In this document: one piece after another, positions 7,567-18,892 of the stretch
Layout of the letters: each line of letters opens with the position of its first letter
Position numbering within the stretch: the first letter of the stretch is position 1
From: Marchantia polymorpha subsp. ruderalis
Lineage: Eukaryota > Streptophyta > Marchantiopsida > Marchantiales > Marchantiaceae
Assembly (NCBI GenBank): GCA_037833965.1
Contig: AP031355.1
Span: forward strand, 27,739,501-27,803,500
Reading direction: 5' to 3'
Length of the DNA stretch: 64,000 bases
Notes under the pieces: model-generated
Told to the model about the DNA's origin: nothing
Databases searched by the model: none
Seen by the model: the letters and a program-made list of their open reading frames with translations, nothing else
Translations under genes and position numbers: made by a program

Positions 7567-10400
7567 ACTGTGGGACTGGGAAGGAGTGAGACGAGTCACA
7601 CCGAGGGCATTGTCGACCCTAGTGACTGTCACGAAGTACAACTCAGTCCCGACAAGTGCTTGAAGGTATCAAGCGCAGTGAGAGGAGACGAGCTAAGGAA
7701 AGTACAGGCATTCCTTAGCCATTATGTCGACGTCTTCGCCTGGAAGATCGAAGACATGAAGGGAATACCTGCACGGTATGGGGAACACCGTATCGATTTA
7801 CTGGACGACTCAGTACCCATACGACAGCGCCAGTATCGCCTCAAACCAAAATACTCCTTGCTAGTTAAGGAGGAGATAGATAAGTACTTGAGTGCTGGTA
7901 TTATTTACCCTGTGCTCAGCAGTGAGTGGGTGTCGCCGATTGTTATCGTACCCAAGAAGTTGACGGGTAAGATACGAGTGTGTCAGGATTTCCGGAAGTT
8001 GAATGCAGCAACACGCAAGGATCATCACCCGTTACCATTCACGGATGCCATTCTAGACCATGTCGCAGGACATGAATGTTATAGCTTCCTGGATGGGTTC
8101 TCAGGTTACAATCAGGTGTCTATCCGGGAACAGGACAAGGATAAAACTACGTTCACAACCGACTGGGGAACTTACGCATACCACAAGATGCCCTTCGGTC
8201 TGTGCAACGCGCCTGCCACCTTTCAACGGATGATGACCAATATCTTCCAGGAACAACTGAGGAAGTTCCTGGAAATATTCATAGATGACTTCTGTGTCTT
8301 TGGGAAGCGGTCTGAACACCTAAGTCACTTGAAGCAGACCTTCGATAAATGTAGAGAGAGCAGTTTATCCCTGCATCCCGAGAAGTGCTTTTTCTTTATG
8401 ACTAGTGGGATCTTGTTGGGTCATCGGGTCTCAGCAGACGGCATTGCGGTGGACATCGAGAAGGTCAAAGTTATACTCGAGCTTGAGCCACCCACGAATC
8501 TAAGAGAGCTGCGAGCATTCCTGGGTCATGTGGGCTACTACCGAAGGTTCATACACCTGTATGCAATACTGGCGGCGGACCTGACCAAGTTGTTGAAGAA
8601 GGACGAGCCTTATGCTTGGGGTGCGAACCAGCAGTCAGCATTTGAGGCTCTTAAAGCGAAACTCACGACTGCTCCCGTACTAAGGAGTCCAGACTGGAAT
8701 CGACCATTCCATGTTTACGTTGACACATCTGCATTTGCCATCGGTGTAGTACTGAGTCAAAAGGATGACAACAAAAAGGACTACCCGATCTACTTCGCGA
8801 GCCGACAGCTGTCTCTAGCAGAGCGGAAGTACACCACGACGGAGAGAGAAGCGGTGGGGATGGTGTACTCCTGTAAAAAGTTCCGTCACTACCTAATCTG
8901 CTACGAGTTTGTGTTCCATGTGGACCACTACGCATTGCAACACCTAGTCAAGAAGCCGACCTATCCGGTCGGATCGCCAGGTGGGTGTTGTTACTACAAG
9001 AGTTCACCTACACAGTCCAGACCAGGAAAGGGGTGCACCACGAAAATGCGGATTACTTGTCCCGATTATGGACCCAGCCGACAGAGGAGGAATTGGTGGA
9101 CGATTTTCCAGATGAAGAGTTATTTCAGTTGTCTGCAGGACATGAGTCCCGCTATGCCGACCTGTATCGATATCTGTTAACCCTCCAGTGTCCCGAAGGC
9201 ATGGATTTGGAACAGCGAACTGTCTTTATTCATAAGGCAGGCCCGTACCAACTCCAGCAGGGGGTTTTGTTCAAGAAAATGGCAGATGAGCGCTTATGCA
9301 GATGCCTGGAGGAATCAGAGGTACCAAGAATAGTGAGTGCGATGCATACAGAGGAGGCGGGTGGACACTATGCCACCAGGAACACGGTCACAAAGATTCT
9401 AAATGCGGGGTATTGGTGGCCGACCATGTTTAAGGATGTTCTCGATTACATCCGCAAGTGCGACAGTTGCCAGAGGACGGGGAGACCGACGCCCACAACA
9501 CGCTGGCCCCTGACTCCCATCATGCCTCTAGCACCTTTCGAAAAGTGGGGCATTGACTTTGTAGGGCCGATACAACCAGTGACTAGAAGTACACGAAGGC
9601 GCTACATTCTGGTAGCAACGGACTACGCCACCAAAATGGTAGAGGCCAGGGCCACCATAAGAGATGATGCTGCCACAGTGGCAGCCTTCTTGTTTGAGTC
9701 GATCATCACACGCTACGGATGTCCCTTAGAGCTAGTCAGCGACCGGGGCACGCATTTTCTGAATCAGATCATCGAAGATCTGACACGGTATTTCCACATC
9801 AAGCACCGGAAGACTACTCCATACAATCCCAAGGCAAATGGACTGACGGAGAAGTCCAATGGTCTGCTGTGTAAAATACTACTCAAGGTCACGGTGAATC
9901 ACGCTCACGACTGGGATACGAAGCTAGTAGCCGCTCTATGGGCGTACCGGACAGCTGAGAAGATCACGACCAAACAGACACCATACTTTCTGGTGTATGG
10001 GCAACACCCGATCCTCCCGATCGAATTTGAAGTACCCACCCAACGAACGTTGGATTTGCAGAGGATGGGCGCAGAGGAGAGTCAGCTCTACAGGTTACAG
10101 GAGGTCACGCTGCTGGATGAGAGGAGACGAGACGCCGAAGATCACACCAGGAAAATCCAGCTCCGCCGAAAGGAGAGATACGATAAAAAGATCAAACCGG
10201 TACTCCTGCAGGCGGGTGATTTGGCATTGCTCTACGACAGCAGGCATGCCAGATTCCCAGGCAAACTGCACCTAAGATGGATGGGACCTTACAGGGTTGT
10301 CGAAGTCTTCCCGAATGGATCCATCCAACTTGCGGATCTGGCCGGCGATTTGTTAGGCACCCGAGTGAACGGGTGGCGGTTGAAGAAATACCACGTGTGA
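7561..10400 (+). pseudogene. pol: Pol (RT-RNase H-integrase), element A, about one break
   Basis: This is the pol region of a Ty3/gypsy element in the order reverse transcriptase, RNase H, integrase. The RT block includes YPVLSSEWVSPIVIVPKK, FGLCNAPATFQRMM and the catalytic FIDD. RNase H shows HVYVDTSAFAIG. The integrase has an HHCC zinc-binding region (HTEEAGGHY and CDSC), the catalytic triad D, D-35-E (GIDFVG, VSDRG, LTEKSNG) and a C-terminus ending VNGWRLKKYHV without a chromodomain. It would copy the RNA into DNA and integrate it. It is close to the whole B pol (16049-18889) and looks recently broken, with about one break. Confidence 0.9.
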
Positions 10401-10420
10401 GTGTTCGCGTGGGCGCTCAC

Positions 10421-10437
10421 AATTGAGGAGGGGGGCA
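10421..10437 (+). other. Polypurine tract, element A
   Basis: AATTGAGGAGGGGGGCA directly precedes the 3' LTR start TGTGGTACC at 10438. The same 17-mer precedes the LTR in B (16012-16028 and 27202-27218, minus), D (50027-50043) and F (60794-60810, minus). It primes plus-strand DNA synthesis. Confidence 0.88.
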
Positions 10438-10621
10438 TGTGGTACCCCACTTTTGGCAATTTTGAGGAAATTAAAACATTTTTGGAAAACTGTACCCTGG
10501 CAGCATTGTAAATAGCCTTCGGTACATCAAAACGGAGTGAATCCGGAAGATCGCGGGGATTCTCGAGGGATCTTGTAGAATCTGGGATTTGGGGTGCAGC
10601 AGTAAGGACAGGCACCACTCT
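10438..10621 (+). repeat. 3' LTR of element A, first 184 bases
   Basis: The segment starts TGTGGTACCCCACTTTTGGC after the polypurine tract and is cut at 10621 by array B. The remainder resumes at 38390. Its last five bases, ACTCT (10617-10621), are the left copy of B's target duplication. Confidence 0.92.
10617..10621. repeat. Target site duplication of array B, left copy (ACTCT)
   Basis: ACTCT at 10617-10621 borders TGTAATAACCC, the outer end of the array. The right copy, ACTCT at 38390-38394, follows GGTACCACA. Five bases is the usual Ty3/gypsy duplication. Matching copies 27.8 kb apart show the whole array occupies one insertion site. Confidence 0.93.
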
Positions 10622-13600
10622 TGTAATAACCCACTAAAGGCTAAAACTGCAATATAGTGGTAGAAAGGTCGAACCCACAGGGACAGAGGAACACACAGGG
10701 TACAAAGTGTCACGTTTTAACAGACTATTGAGGAGTTTGAATTCTCAGGCAACTGTCACTCCCAGAAATACTGCAAGTGTCCACTCGGAGCGCACTCGGA
10801 GGTCGCACAGTGCAGCGTAACACACACACACACACACACACACACCTGAAACTACAGAAACACAACCCAGAGATCCGTTAGGACCTCTACTTCAAGATTT
10901 CAGGGGGAAAGTCTCTCACGAGCACACTCGGCAAAGCTGCGGGCAGTGACTTCCAACTCCGGCTTTTACAACACTTCCACTAGCTTGCTGCTAGTGTAGG
11001 AAACCCGGTTTGGACTGCCTACTTCGGATCGAAGTCACTCCTACGCGGTGAACAACACTCTCAACTCACAAAACGCGCAGAGAACACAGGTCCGCACTGA
11101 AGGACTCACTGTGAAACATTCCAGTAACACAACAACAGTCTATTGAAGAGTTTGAATTCTCAGGCACTTGTCATTCCCAGAAATACTACAGGGGTTACCC
11201 TCAAGGCACCTGCTGCAGCGTAACCTGAATTTACAACCAAGGCTTACACGAAGTAGCAAAACTTCACTTTGGCATTCAGGGGAAAAATCCCAAGGAGTAC
11301 AATCAGAAAGAAACACTCGAAGGTGTAGGGGCGAAACTGTTCAAGTATCTAACTAGTCACTGGCTCTGAGCATCGGCAGTCACCCGCAGGTGCAGATCCG
11401 AACTACTCAAGTCTCTAACCAATGTACTAGCTCTGAACATTCGGCCGAAGGCCTTCAGCTACAAAATGCGGAACGCTAAGTTGTAACTCCTCGTGCGTGG
11501 TGACAGAACTCAAGGACACAAACACGCAAAGGAAATGGGTTCCTGATCTATACTTCTGAGTTTGGGAAAGAACCCCAGGCAAAACGCCTGGAACTATTTT
11601 ATACCTTCTAAGTCCTACCTAACACTACACTGCACTACGCTACACGCCTGCACGGAACCACGCTACACTACACTCCGCGGAACCTGTACTACGTCTCCTG
11701 CGCGGCCGACTGCCGCGCACTAACTCTCTACCCTGCCACTCTTCCGCTCGACTGCGCAGTCCCAACCGCTGCAACGCCGCGGACACCTCCCCCTCGAGGG
11801 CGGACATGGTATCCTGTGCCTTCGACAGGAAGGCCTCGAGCTTCTTTGCTACCTTCCGCCGACTCCTACTGTCGCCTGACAACAACCCAGCTGCGCGCAA
11901 TTCAAACTCACGCAGTGTGAGTTTCTCCTGCGCCTTCACTTCCCAGTGGGCGTAGCCCTTGAGACAGTGGGCGACTCGCCTCGCCGTCTCCACCTTCGTG
12001 CGATCCGCCTCCTTCCTGCGATCCTCTTCAATCGTCACTAATTGCGATTCGGCTTCGGCACGTTGCGCTCTCAATTCGCCACACTCTGACTGCAAACTGC
12101 GGATTAATTCTTCATCCGCCTGCCGTGCGAGCTGACATTGTTCCAACAACCGCGTCTGTCGCACGAGCTCCTCTGACAAAATCCGATTCTGGACCTGCTC
12201 AAAATCGAGTGCTTCCTTGACCTTCACCTGCTCCTTGGTGAGCTCGCCCAGTTTCTCATCCTTCATCTTCTCGGAGTGCTTGTAGAATTTCTGATTAAGC
12301 TTGTACTGTCCCCACAAGCACTCATGCTTCTCCTTCAAGTCCCTCAACTCCTGGTCCACTCTAGCTAATAGCTTGCTGGTGTGGACTTTGGTGCGAGTCC
12401 TCCTGCGCACTAACTCGATGTAAGATCCCGGCTGGAGTGGGTCGGCGTATTTATCGACCTTGCGATCCAAGTACCGCAGCAACGGAATCACCTGCTCAGA
12501 GAGCGCCGCCGCCGGCGCTCCAACAATTTCCTCCTCCTCCTCCTCGGTGTCTTCTGCTCCTGACATTTCTTCCGTGGAGCCTCCGTCGTCATCATCCGAG
12601 TGGAGAATTTCAGTCGCCATTGAATGCGTCGGCGACTGCCCCGAGTGGGGCTGCACGTCCTCGACGTGCGCTGCCTGCGAAGGGAAATGCCTCGCTGCTC
12701 GTCGCCAAAATGTCTAAGGCGGAAGGCGAATGTACCCGCGCGGCATCCCCGTCGCTTACTTGTTGATTGCCTCCCGCATTCTCTCTGTCGCCGTCGTCCG
12801 TCGCCGAAGGCGATCGAGCGGAGGGTGGCTGCGCGGGGTTGGATTGCGCATCGCGCATCGAGATGTCGTCCCGCGGACAGTCACTCCGCTCCTCCGTCTG
12901 CTGCTCCCTCGATCGGTCCGTGGGGGCTGTGCCCGGCCCGTGCGCAGGCGCATTTGCCGGCGCCTTGTCCGCCGCAGGCGTAGCGCCGCGGACACCTATC
13001 GCCGAAGGCGACATGGCCGGGGGCCGCACGCCCGATGTTCCTTGGCCTATAGGCCCTACCGCCGAAGGCGCATCTATCGGCGGACTTCCCGCCGATGGTG
13101 CGGCCTCCGCACGCTCTCTGCTCGTATCCCCTCGGCTCGAAGGCCCTGGCGCCGAAGGCGCGAATTGCGGCGCGTGGTGCGCCGGAGGGTCTGGCCCCGA
13201 GGGCCGGTGTCTCGTAGGCGGTTCTTCCGCCGGCTCCTTCCCCTTCCTGCGTTGGAACGGGGGTGATTCTTGCCTGTGCACAGGCGGCACGTGCGGAGGT
13301 GTTCTGTGCACAGGGGACCTGTGCACAGGCGACCTGTGCACAGGCGAGCGCCTGTGCACAGGCGGACTGCTCCTTCCCACGCGTAAGCGTAGATCCACGT
13401 CCACTTGTGTTCGCCGGTCCGCGGAGGCTCGTCCGTCCGCGGAGGTTCGCCTGTGCGCAAACGGAACCTCTGTCCGCATCGCACGTGGTAACTCCGGAGG
13501 CCCTTGGCCCGTAGGCGGCCTCTCTCCCGACGAGGTTGCAGCGTGGCCCGTCGCTCCTGCGGTCGTCCGCGCTTCTTCTCGCCTCTCTGGCGACGCACTT

Positions 13601-16011
13601 CCTATCTCCGTCGCAATCGTCGCCGTGTCTGCACTGTCAGCTGGCAACACCAGTCTGCGTGCCTTCTGCTTCGGCCGGCTGTATGGCTCGCACAGCGGCC
13701 GCGGTCGAATGGGAGCAGAGAGTTCTTGATGCTGCTCCTCTTCGGACTCTTCCCTCCATCGCCGCTTCCGCGGCACTCGCGCTGCAGGAGTGTGTCGCCC
13801 TTCGTCCCTCCGTCTTGATGGGGTAGAAGTCGGTGACTCCTCTGCGTCAGTATCGACCTCGTTCTCCCGCACATACTTCCCGGGATGGTCGATGGACAAT
13901 GGCGGAAAATGTTCAAGCTCCGCCGCTGTCAAACAATTCCGCTGTCGATAAAAATTGATGAGGAAAGGAGAAAGATGGTTTAGAGTTCCCCCCTTCTCCT
14001 CAAACGCGTGCTGTCGCATCACCCTGTGCAGGATGCTCGCCCAGTGAATTGGAGTTCCCTCGATGACGCACTCCACAAAAGAGACCTGCCACAATGTGAT
14101 GTAGCAGGCGCGGTGCGGCTGCAGTAATTGCATCAGTGCCGCGGACAAAGTCCGGCGAAATCGATCTTTGTAATCACGGGTCCTGTACCCATTCTTGGTA
14201 GACCTCCCGGTCTTGAACAGCTCCACAAATTGCGCCTCTTCTTGCTTGGTCACCTTGATGCTCTCGCTGTCGAAAAGGAGATGCCCTGGCATGCCAGCAC
14301 ATCTTCCCAACGCCTGCGCCCAATCTTGGACTGTCCACCGGTCGACATGCGGACGCAATCCGCGCGAGGGTGGTCCCTGTGGCTCTAGCCACTCGCGCAC
14401 CATATTCGCGCAGATGTAATTCCATCCCCACAGCAAGAAATCGAGCTTTCTTGCTATTAAGCGCTCTTCGAAAGCGCGCAGCCCGTTCTGCGGCAGGCGA
14501 AGTGGCACCATCCGCAATCTGCTCGGTCTCGTCATTGCGTTCCTGGGGTTCGCTCGCCCGCTCATTTTACTTCCGCACTGTCCGCGTTTCTTTCTCTCTC
14601 GGCAAACTCTAATCGCTCTCAATTCCAAATCACGCGCACTCACTTCTCCCTCAATCAACAAGAAATCTCCTGTGCGACGACGACGAGAATGGTCCGCAGC
14701 CAGCAGATGGATGCGCGCAGCGCGCACAAGAGATTGGAATCGCGAATTCAAGAATGGGACGCTCTCCGCCGCCCGGTCGAAGGTCATGGTCGGCTCTTGG
14801 TCGTGAAGAACGTCTCACTTGATGGCCGCGCCGGCTGTACGCTGGAACGGTCTTCGCTCTCACGCGCGGCTTCACGCTCCGCCGTCGTCGATTAAACTCT
14901 CACGCTCGAATTGGCGGATTTGAACTCCGCGAGCGTGTCACCCTCCGGACATGGGGGCGTAGCGCCGAAGGCGAGTTTTCCGCCTTGCGCGGTACACTTG
15001 TTCGTACTGCCCCTCGGCCAATCTCCTTCTGCCTTGACGCGTGTGTCCGCATGTCGGACAAAAATTCAACTCCTGCCTGTGCGCAGGCGGAAGCCTCGGT
15101 GGATCCTCCGCCGGTGCGGAACTCCATCCTCCTGTGCACAGGCGTTCGCCTGTGCGCAGGCGAATTCCGTCCGCGGCGCTGCGCTGGCGCGGAAGGCGTT
15201 GACCGTGGTCAGCCGTCTCCGTCCAGTCTGTCCGTTCCTTGTCTCTCCGTTGGCGCTTCCGCCGCCGCAACTCCGTCCGTCCAAGAGCGCATCCACCCGT
15301 GCCGTCCGCACGGTCCGTACCGATGGGATTACTCTGGCGGCTCTTCCGACGTACGCTGCGCTGCGCTGGCGCGGAAGGCGCCGTACACTTTCTACCTCAC
15401 AAGGCGCATTTCTAGGGCCCAAGGCGGATTTTCCGCCGACGCCGAAGTGCCTGTGCACAGGCGTTCTTCGCGCCTGTCCTAACCCTACGTCGCCTGTGCA
15501 CAGGCGAACGCCTTCGTCCGTGCATAGGACAAAACTTGAATCCCCCTTCCGCGTAGGCGGAATTCGCGCCGGTGGCGAAATCCTTCCGCCGAAGGCGACC
15601 GCCTCCGTTTCTTCCAGTAGCGATAACTCCCTAAGTCCTCGTCCGTTCCAAGCGTTCTTGGGCTCGTTGGAATCAGCGCGTCGAGCTCTTTCCAACGGGA
15701 TCCAACTTGGTCAAGGCGCCCGAGGGTTTACCTAATTACGGGGGTTTCCCTACAGCCGCGGACGCAACCTCCGAAGGCGGGTTTTGCGCCTTGCGCCGTA
15801 GAGATCCTAACTGCGGAGCTCGCAGGGAGGGTCGTGCCTGTCCTTACTGCGGCACCCCAAATCCCGGATTCTACAAGATCCCTCGAGAATCCCCGCGATC
15901 TTCCGGATTCACTCTGTTTTGATGTACCGAAGGCTATTTACAATGCTGCCAGGGTACAGTTTTCCAAAAATGTTTTAATTTCCTCAAAATTGCCAAAAGT
16001 GGGGTACCACA
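10622..16011 (-). repeat. B LTR 1 (3' LTR of the array)
   Basis: This 5390-bp LTR reads TGTGGTACCCC to GGTTATTACA on the minus strand. It has the shortest (CA)n of the three, near 10819. The 10622-11639 stretch is non-coding R/U5 plus promoter (TATA 11595-11603, hairpin 11575-11591). 14788-16011 is non-coding U3 rich in short palindromes. Long open frames on the + strand here are by-products of the high GC content. Confidence 0.93.
11640..14787 (-). pseudogene. LTR ORF, B LTR 1, about one break
   Basis: This is a family 1 LTR ORF with the same blocks as the whole copy at 512-3532: an N-terminal domain with FLLWGWNYIC and HLSPFLINFYR, a Pro/Ser/Arg-rich middle with an enlarged PVHR palindrome cluster (13273-13362), an acidic stretch and a C-terminal coiled coil. 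It appears broken about once. The same state is shared by the other two B LTRs, so the break is older than the insertion. No function is known. Confidence 0.8.
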
Positions 16012-16028
16012 TGCCCCCCTCCTCAATT
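16012..16028 (-). other. Polypurine tract, B internal copy 1
   Basis: This is the reverse complement of AATTGAGGAGGGGGGCA, abutting the LTR start at 16011 and lying about 20 bases beyond the pol stop. Confidence 0.88.
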
Positions 16029-16048
16029 GTGAGCGCCCACGCGAACAC

Positions 16049-18889
16049 TCACATGTGGTATTTCTTCAACCGCCACCCGTTGACTCGGGTGCCTAACAAA
16101 TCGCCGGCCAGGTCCGCAAGTTGGATGGATCCATTCGGGAAGACTTCGACAACCCTGTAAGGTCCCATCCACCTTAGGTGCAGTTTGCCTGGGAATCTGG
16201 CATGCCTGCTGTCGTAGAGCAATGCCAAATCACCCGCCTGCAGGAGTACCGGTTTGATCTTTTTATCGTATCTCTCCTTTCGGCGGAGCTGGATTTTCCT
16301 GGTGCGATCTTCGGCGTCTCGTCTCCTCTCATCCAGCAGCATGACCTCCTGCAACCTGTAGAGCTGACTCTCCTCTGCGCCCATCCTCTGCAAATCCAAC
16401 GTTCGTTGGGTGGGTACTTCAAATTCGATCGGGAGGATCGGGTGTTGCCCATACACCAGAAAGTATGGTGTCTGTTTGGTCGTGATCTTCTCAGCTGTGC
16501 GGTACGCCCATAGAGCGGCTGCTAGCTTCGTATCCCAGTCGTGAGCGTGATTCACCGTGACCTTGAGTAGTATTTTACACAGCAGACCATTGGACTTCTC
16601 CGTCAGCCCATTTGCCTTGGGATTGTAGGGAGTAGTCTTCCGGTGCTTGATGTGGAAATACCGTGTCAGATCTTCGATGATCTGATTCAGAAAATGCGTG
16701 CCCCGGTCGCTGACTAGCTCTAAGGGACATCCGTAGCGTGTGATGATCGACTCAAACAAGAATGCTGCCACTGTGGCAGCATCATCCCTTCTGGTGGCTC
16801 TGGCCTCTACCATCTTGGTGGCGTAGTCCGTTGCTACCAGAATGTAGCGCCTCCGTGTACTTCTAGTCACTGGTTGTATCGGCCCTACAAAGTCAATACC
16901 CCACTTTTCGAAAGGTGCTAGAGGCATGATGGGAGTCAGGGGCCATCGTGTTGTAGGCGTCGGTCTCCCCGTCCTCTGGCAACTGTCGCACTTGCGGATG
17001 TAATCGAGAACATCCTTAAACATGGTCGGCCACCAATATCCCGCATTTAGGATCTTTGTGACCGTGTTCCTGGTGGCATAGTGTCCACCCGCCTCCTCTG
17101 TGTGCATCGCACTCACTATTCTTGGTACTTCTGATTCCTCCAGGCATCTGCATAAGCGCTCATCCGCCATCTTCTTGAACAAAACCCCCTGCTGGAGTTG
17201 GTACGGGCCTGCCTTATGAATAAAGACAGTTCGCTGTTCCAAATCCATGCCCTCGGGGCATTGGAGAGTTAGCAGATATCGATACAGGTCGGCATAGCGG
17301 GACTCATGTCCTGCAGACAACTGAAATAACTCTTCATCTGGAAAATCGTCCACCAATTCCTCCTCTGTCGGCTGGGTCCATAATCGGGACAAGTAATCCG
17401 CATTTTTGTGGTGCACCCCTTTCCTGGTCTGGACTGTGTAGGTGAACTCTTGTAGTAACAACACCCACCTGGCGATCCGACCGGATAGGTCGGCTTTCTT
17501 GACTAGGTGTTGCAATGCGTAGTGGTCCACATGGAACACAAACTCGTAGCAGATTAGGTAGTGACGGAACTTTTTACAGGAGTACACCATCCCCAACGCT
17601 TCTCTCTCCGTCGTGGTGTACTTCCGCTCCGCTAGAGACAGCTGTCGGCTCGCGAAGTAGATCGGGTAGTCCTTTTTGTTGTCATCCTTTTGACTCAGTA
17701 CTACACCGATGGCGAATGCCGAAGTGTCAACGTAAACATGGAATGGTCGATTCCAGTCTGGACTCCTTAGTACGGGAGCAGTCGTGAGTTTCGCTTTCAG
17801 AGCTTCAAATGCTGTCTGCTGGTTCGCACCCCAAGCATAGGGCTCGTCCTTCTTCAACAACTTGGTCAGGTCCGCCGCTAGTATTGCATACATGTGTATG
17901 AATCTTCGGTAGTAGCCCACATGACCCAGGAATGCTCGCAGCTCTCTTAGATTCGTGGGTGGTTCAAGCTCGAGTATAACCTTGACCTTCTCGATGTCCA
18001 CCGCAATGCCTTCTGCCGAGACCCGATGACCCAACAAGATCCCACTAGTCATAAAGAAAAAGCACTTCTCGGGATGCAGTGATAAACTGCTCTCTCTACA
18101 TTTATCGAAGGTCTGCTTCAAGTGACTTAGGTGTTCAGACCGCTTCCCAAAGACACAGAAGTCATCTATGAATATCTCCAGGAACTTCCTCAGTTGTTCC
18201 TGAAAGATATTGGTCATCATCCGTTGAAAGGTGGCAGGCGCGTTGCACAGACCGAAGGGCATCTTGTGGTATGCATAAGTTCCCCAGTCGGTTGTGAACG
18301 TAGTTTTATCCTTGTCCTGTTCACGGATAGACACCTGATTGTAACCTGAGAACCCATCCAGGAAGCTATAACATTCATGTCCTGCGACATGGTCTAGAAT
18401 GGCATCCGTGAATGGTAACGGGTGATGATCCTTGCGTGTTGCTGCATTCAACTTCCGGAAATCCTGACACACTCGTATCTTACCCGTCAACTTCTTGGGT
18501 ACGATAACAATCGGCGACACCCACTCGCTGCTGAGCACAGGATAAATAATACCAGCGCTCAAGTACTTATCTATCTCCTCTTTCACTAGCAAGGAGTATT
18601 TTGGGTTGAGGCGATACTGGCGCTGTCGTATGGGTACTGAGTCGTCCAGTAAATCGATACGGTGTTCCCCATACCGTGCGGGTATCCCCTTCATGTCCTC
18701 GATCTTCCAGGCGAAGACGTCGACATAGTGGCTAAGGAACGCCTGTACTTTCCTTAGCTCGTCTCCTCTCACTGCGCTTGATACCTTCAAGCACTTGCCG
18801 GGACTGAGTTGTACTTCGTGACAGTCACTAGGGTCGACAATGCCCTCAGTGTGACTCGTCTCACTCCTTCCCAGTCCCACAGTTAATTG
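16049..18889 (-). CDS. pol: Pol (RT-RNase H-integrase), B copy 1, whole
   Basis: The frame runs about 946 codons from the gag-pro UAG. Numbering from the GLGRSE segment, RT spans residues about 90-330 with FIDD near 238-240. RNase H spans about 375-490 with its first Asp near 384 (YVDTSAFAIG). The integrase HHCC region spans about 590-632, and the core D,D-35-E residues lie near 661, 723 and 759. The C-terminus ends VNGWRLKKYHM. There is no chromodomain and the layout is Athila/Tat-like. There is no ATG near the frame start, which fits expression by read-through from gag-pro rather than independent initiation. It lies just upstream of the polypurine tract. Confidence 0.94.
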   Translation of the reverse strand, partial: QLTVGLGRSETSHTEGIVDPSDCHEVQLSPGKCLKVSSAVRGDELRKVQAFLSHYVDVFAWKIEDMKGIPARYGEHRIDLLDDSVPIRQRQYRLNPKYSLLVKEEIDKYLSAGIIYPVLSSEWVSPIVIVPKKLTGKIRVCQDFRKLNAATRKDHHPLPFTDAILDHVAGHECYSFLDGFSGYNQVSIREQDKDKTTFTTDWGTYAYHKMPFGLCNAPATFQRMMTNIFQEQLRKFLEIFIDDFCVFGKRSEHLSHLKQTFDKCRESSLSLHPEKCFFFMTSGILLGHRVSAEGIAVDIEKVKVILELEPPTNLRELRAFLGHVGYYRRFIHMYAILAADLTKLLKKDEPYAWGANQQTAFEALKAKLTTAPVLRSPDWNRPFHVYVDTSAFAIGVVLSQKDDNKKDYPIYFASRQLSLAERKYTTTEREALGMVYSCKKFRHYLICYEFVFHVDHYALQHLVKKADLSGRIARWVLLLQEFTYTVQTRKGVHHKNADYLSRLWTQPTEEELVDDFPDEELFQLSAGHESRYADLYRYLLTLQCPEGMDLEQRTVFIHKAGPYQLQQGVLFKKMADERLCRCLEESEVPRIVSAMHTEEAGGHYATRNTVTKILNAGYWWPTMFKDVLDYIRKCDSCQRTGRPTPTTRWPLTPIMPLAPFEKWGIDFVGPIQPVTRSTRRRYILVATDYATKMVEARATRRDDAATVAAFLFESIITRYGCPLELVSDRGTHFLNQIIEDLTRYFHIKHRKTTPYNPKANGLTEKSNGLLCKILLKVTVNHAHDWDTKLAAALWAYRTAEKITTKQTPYFLVYGQHPILPIEFEVPTQRTLDLQRMGAEESQLYRLQEVMLLDERRRDAEDRTRKIQLRRKERYDKKIKPVLLQAGDLALLYDSRHARFPGKLHLRWMGPYRVVEVFPNGSIQLADLAGDLLGTRVNGWRLKKYHM

Positions 18890-18892
18890 CTA
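18884..18892 (-). promoter_or_regulatory. Stop-codon read-through context, B copy 1
   Basis: TAG CAA TTA on the minus strand (stop at 18890-18892) is identical to element A and to B copy 2 (30074-30082). Gag-pro and pol share one frame. Confidence 0.75.

Noticed and set aside
7570-7572. GTG at the beginning of pol as an independent start codon
   Set aside because: Plant initiation at GTG is unlikely. The frame is open from the gag-pro UAG and the stop context fits read-through.
12767-13729. Long open frame on the + strand opposite the B LTR ORF (and its copies at 23957, 35145 and similar in A, C)
   Set aside because: It is an antisense by-product of GC-rich, palindrome-filled sequence. It is low complexity, has no recognisable domain and no conserved counterpart in family 2.
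14911-15735. 274-codon + strand frame in the upstream U3 of the B LTRs
   Set aside because: The translation is dominated by Ala/Arg/Pro/Ser from short palindromes, with no family 2 match. I read it as chance openness.
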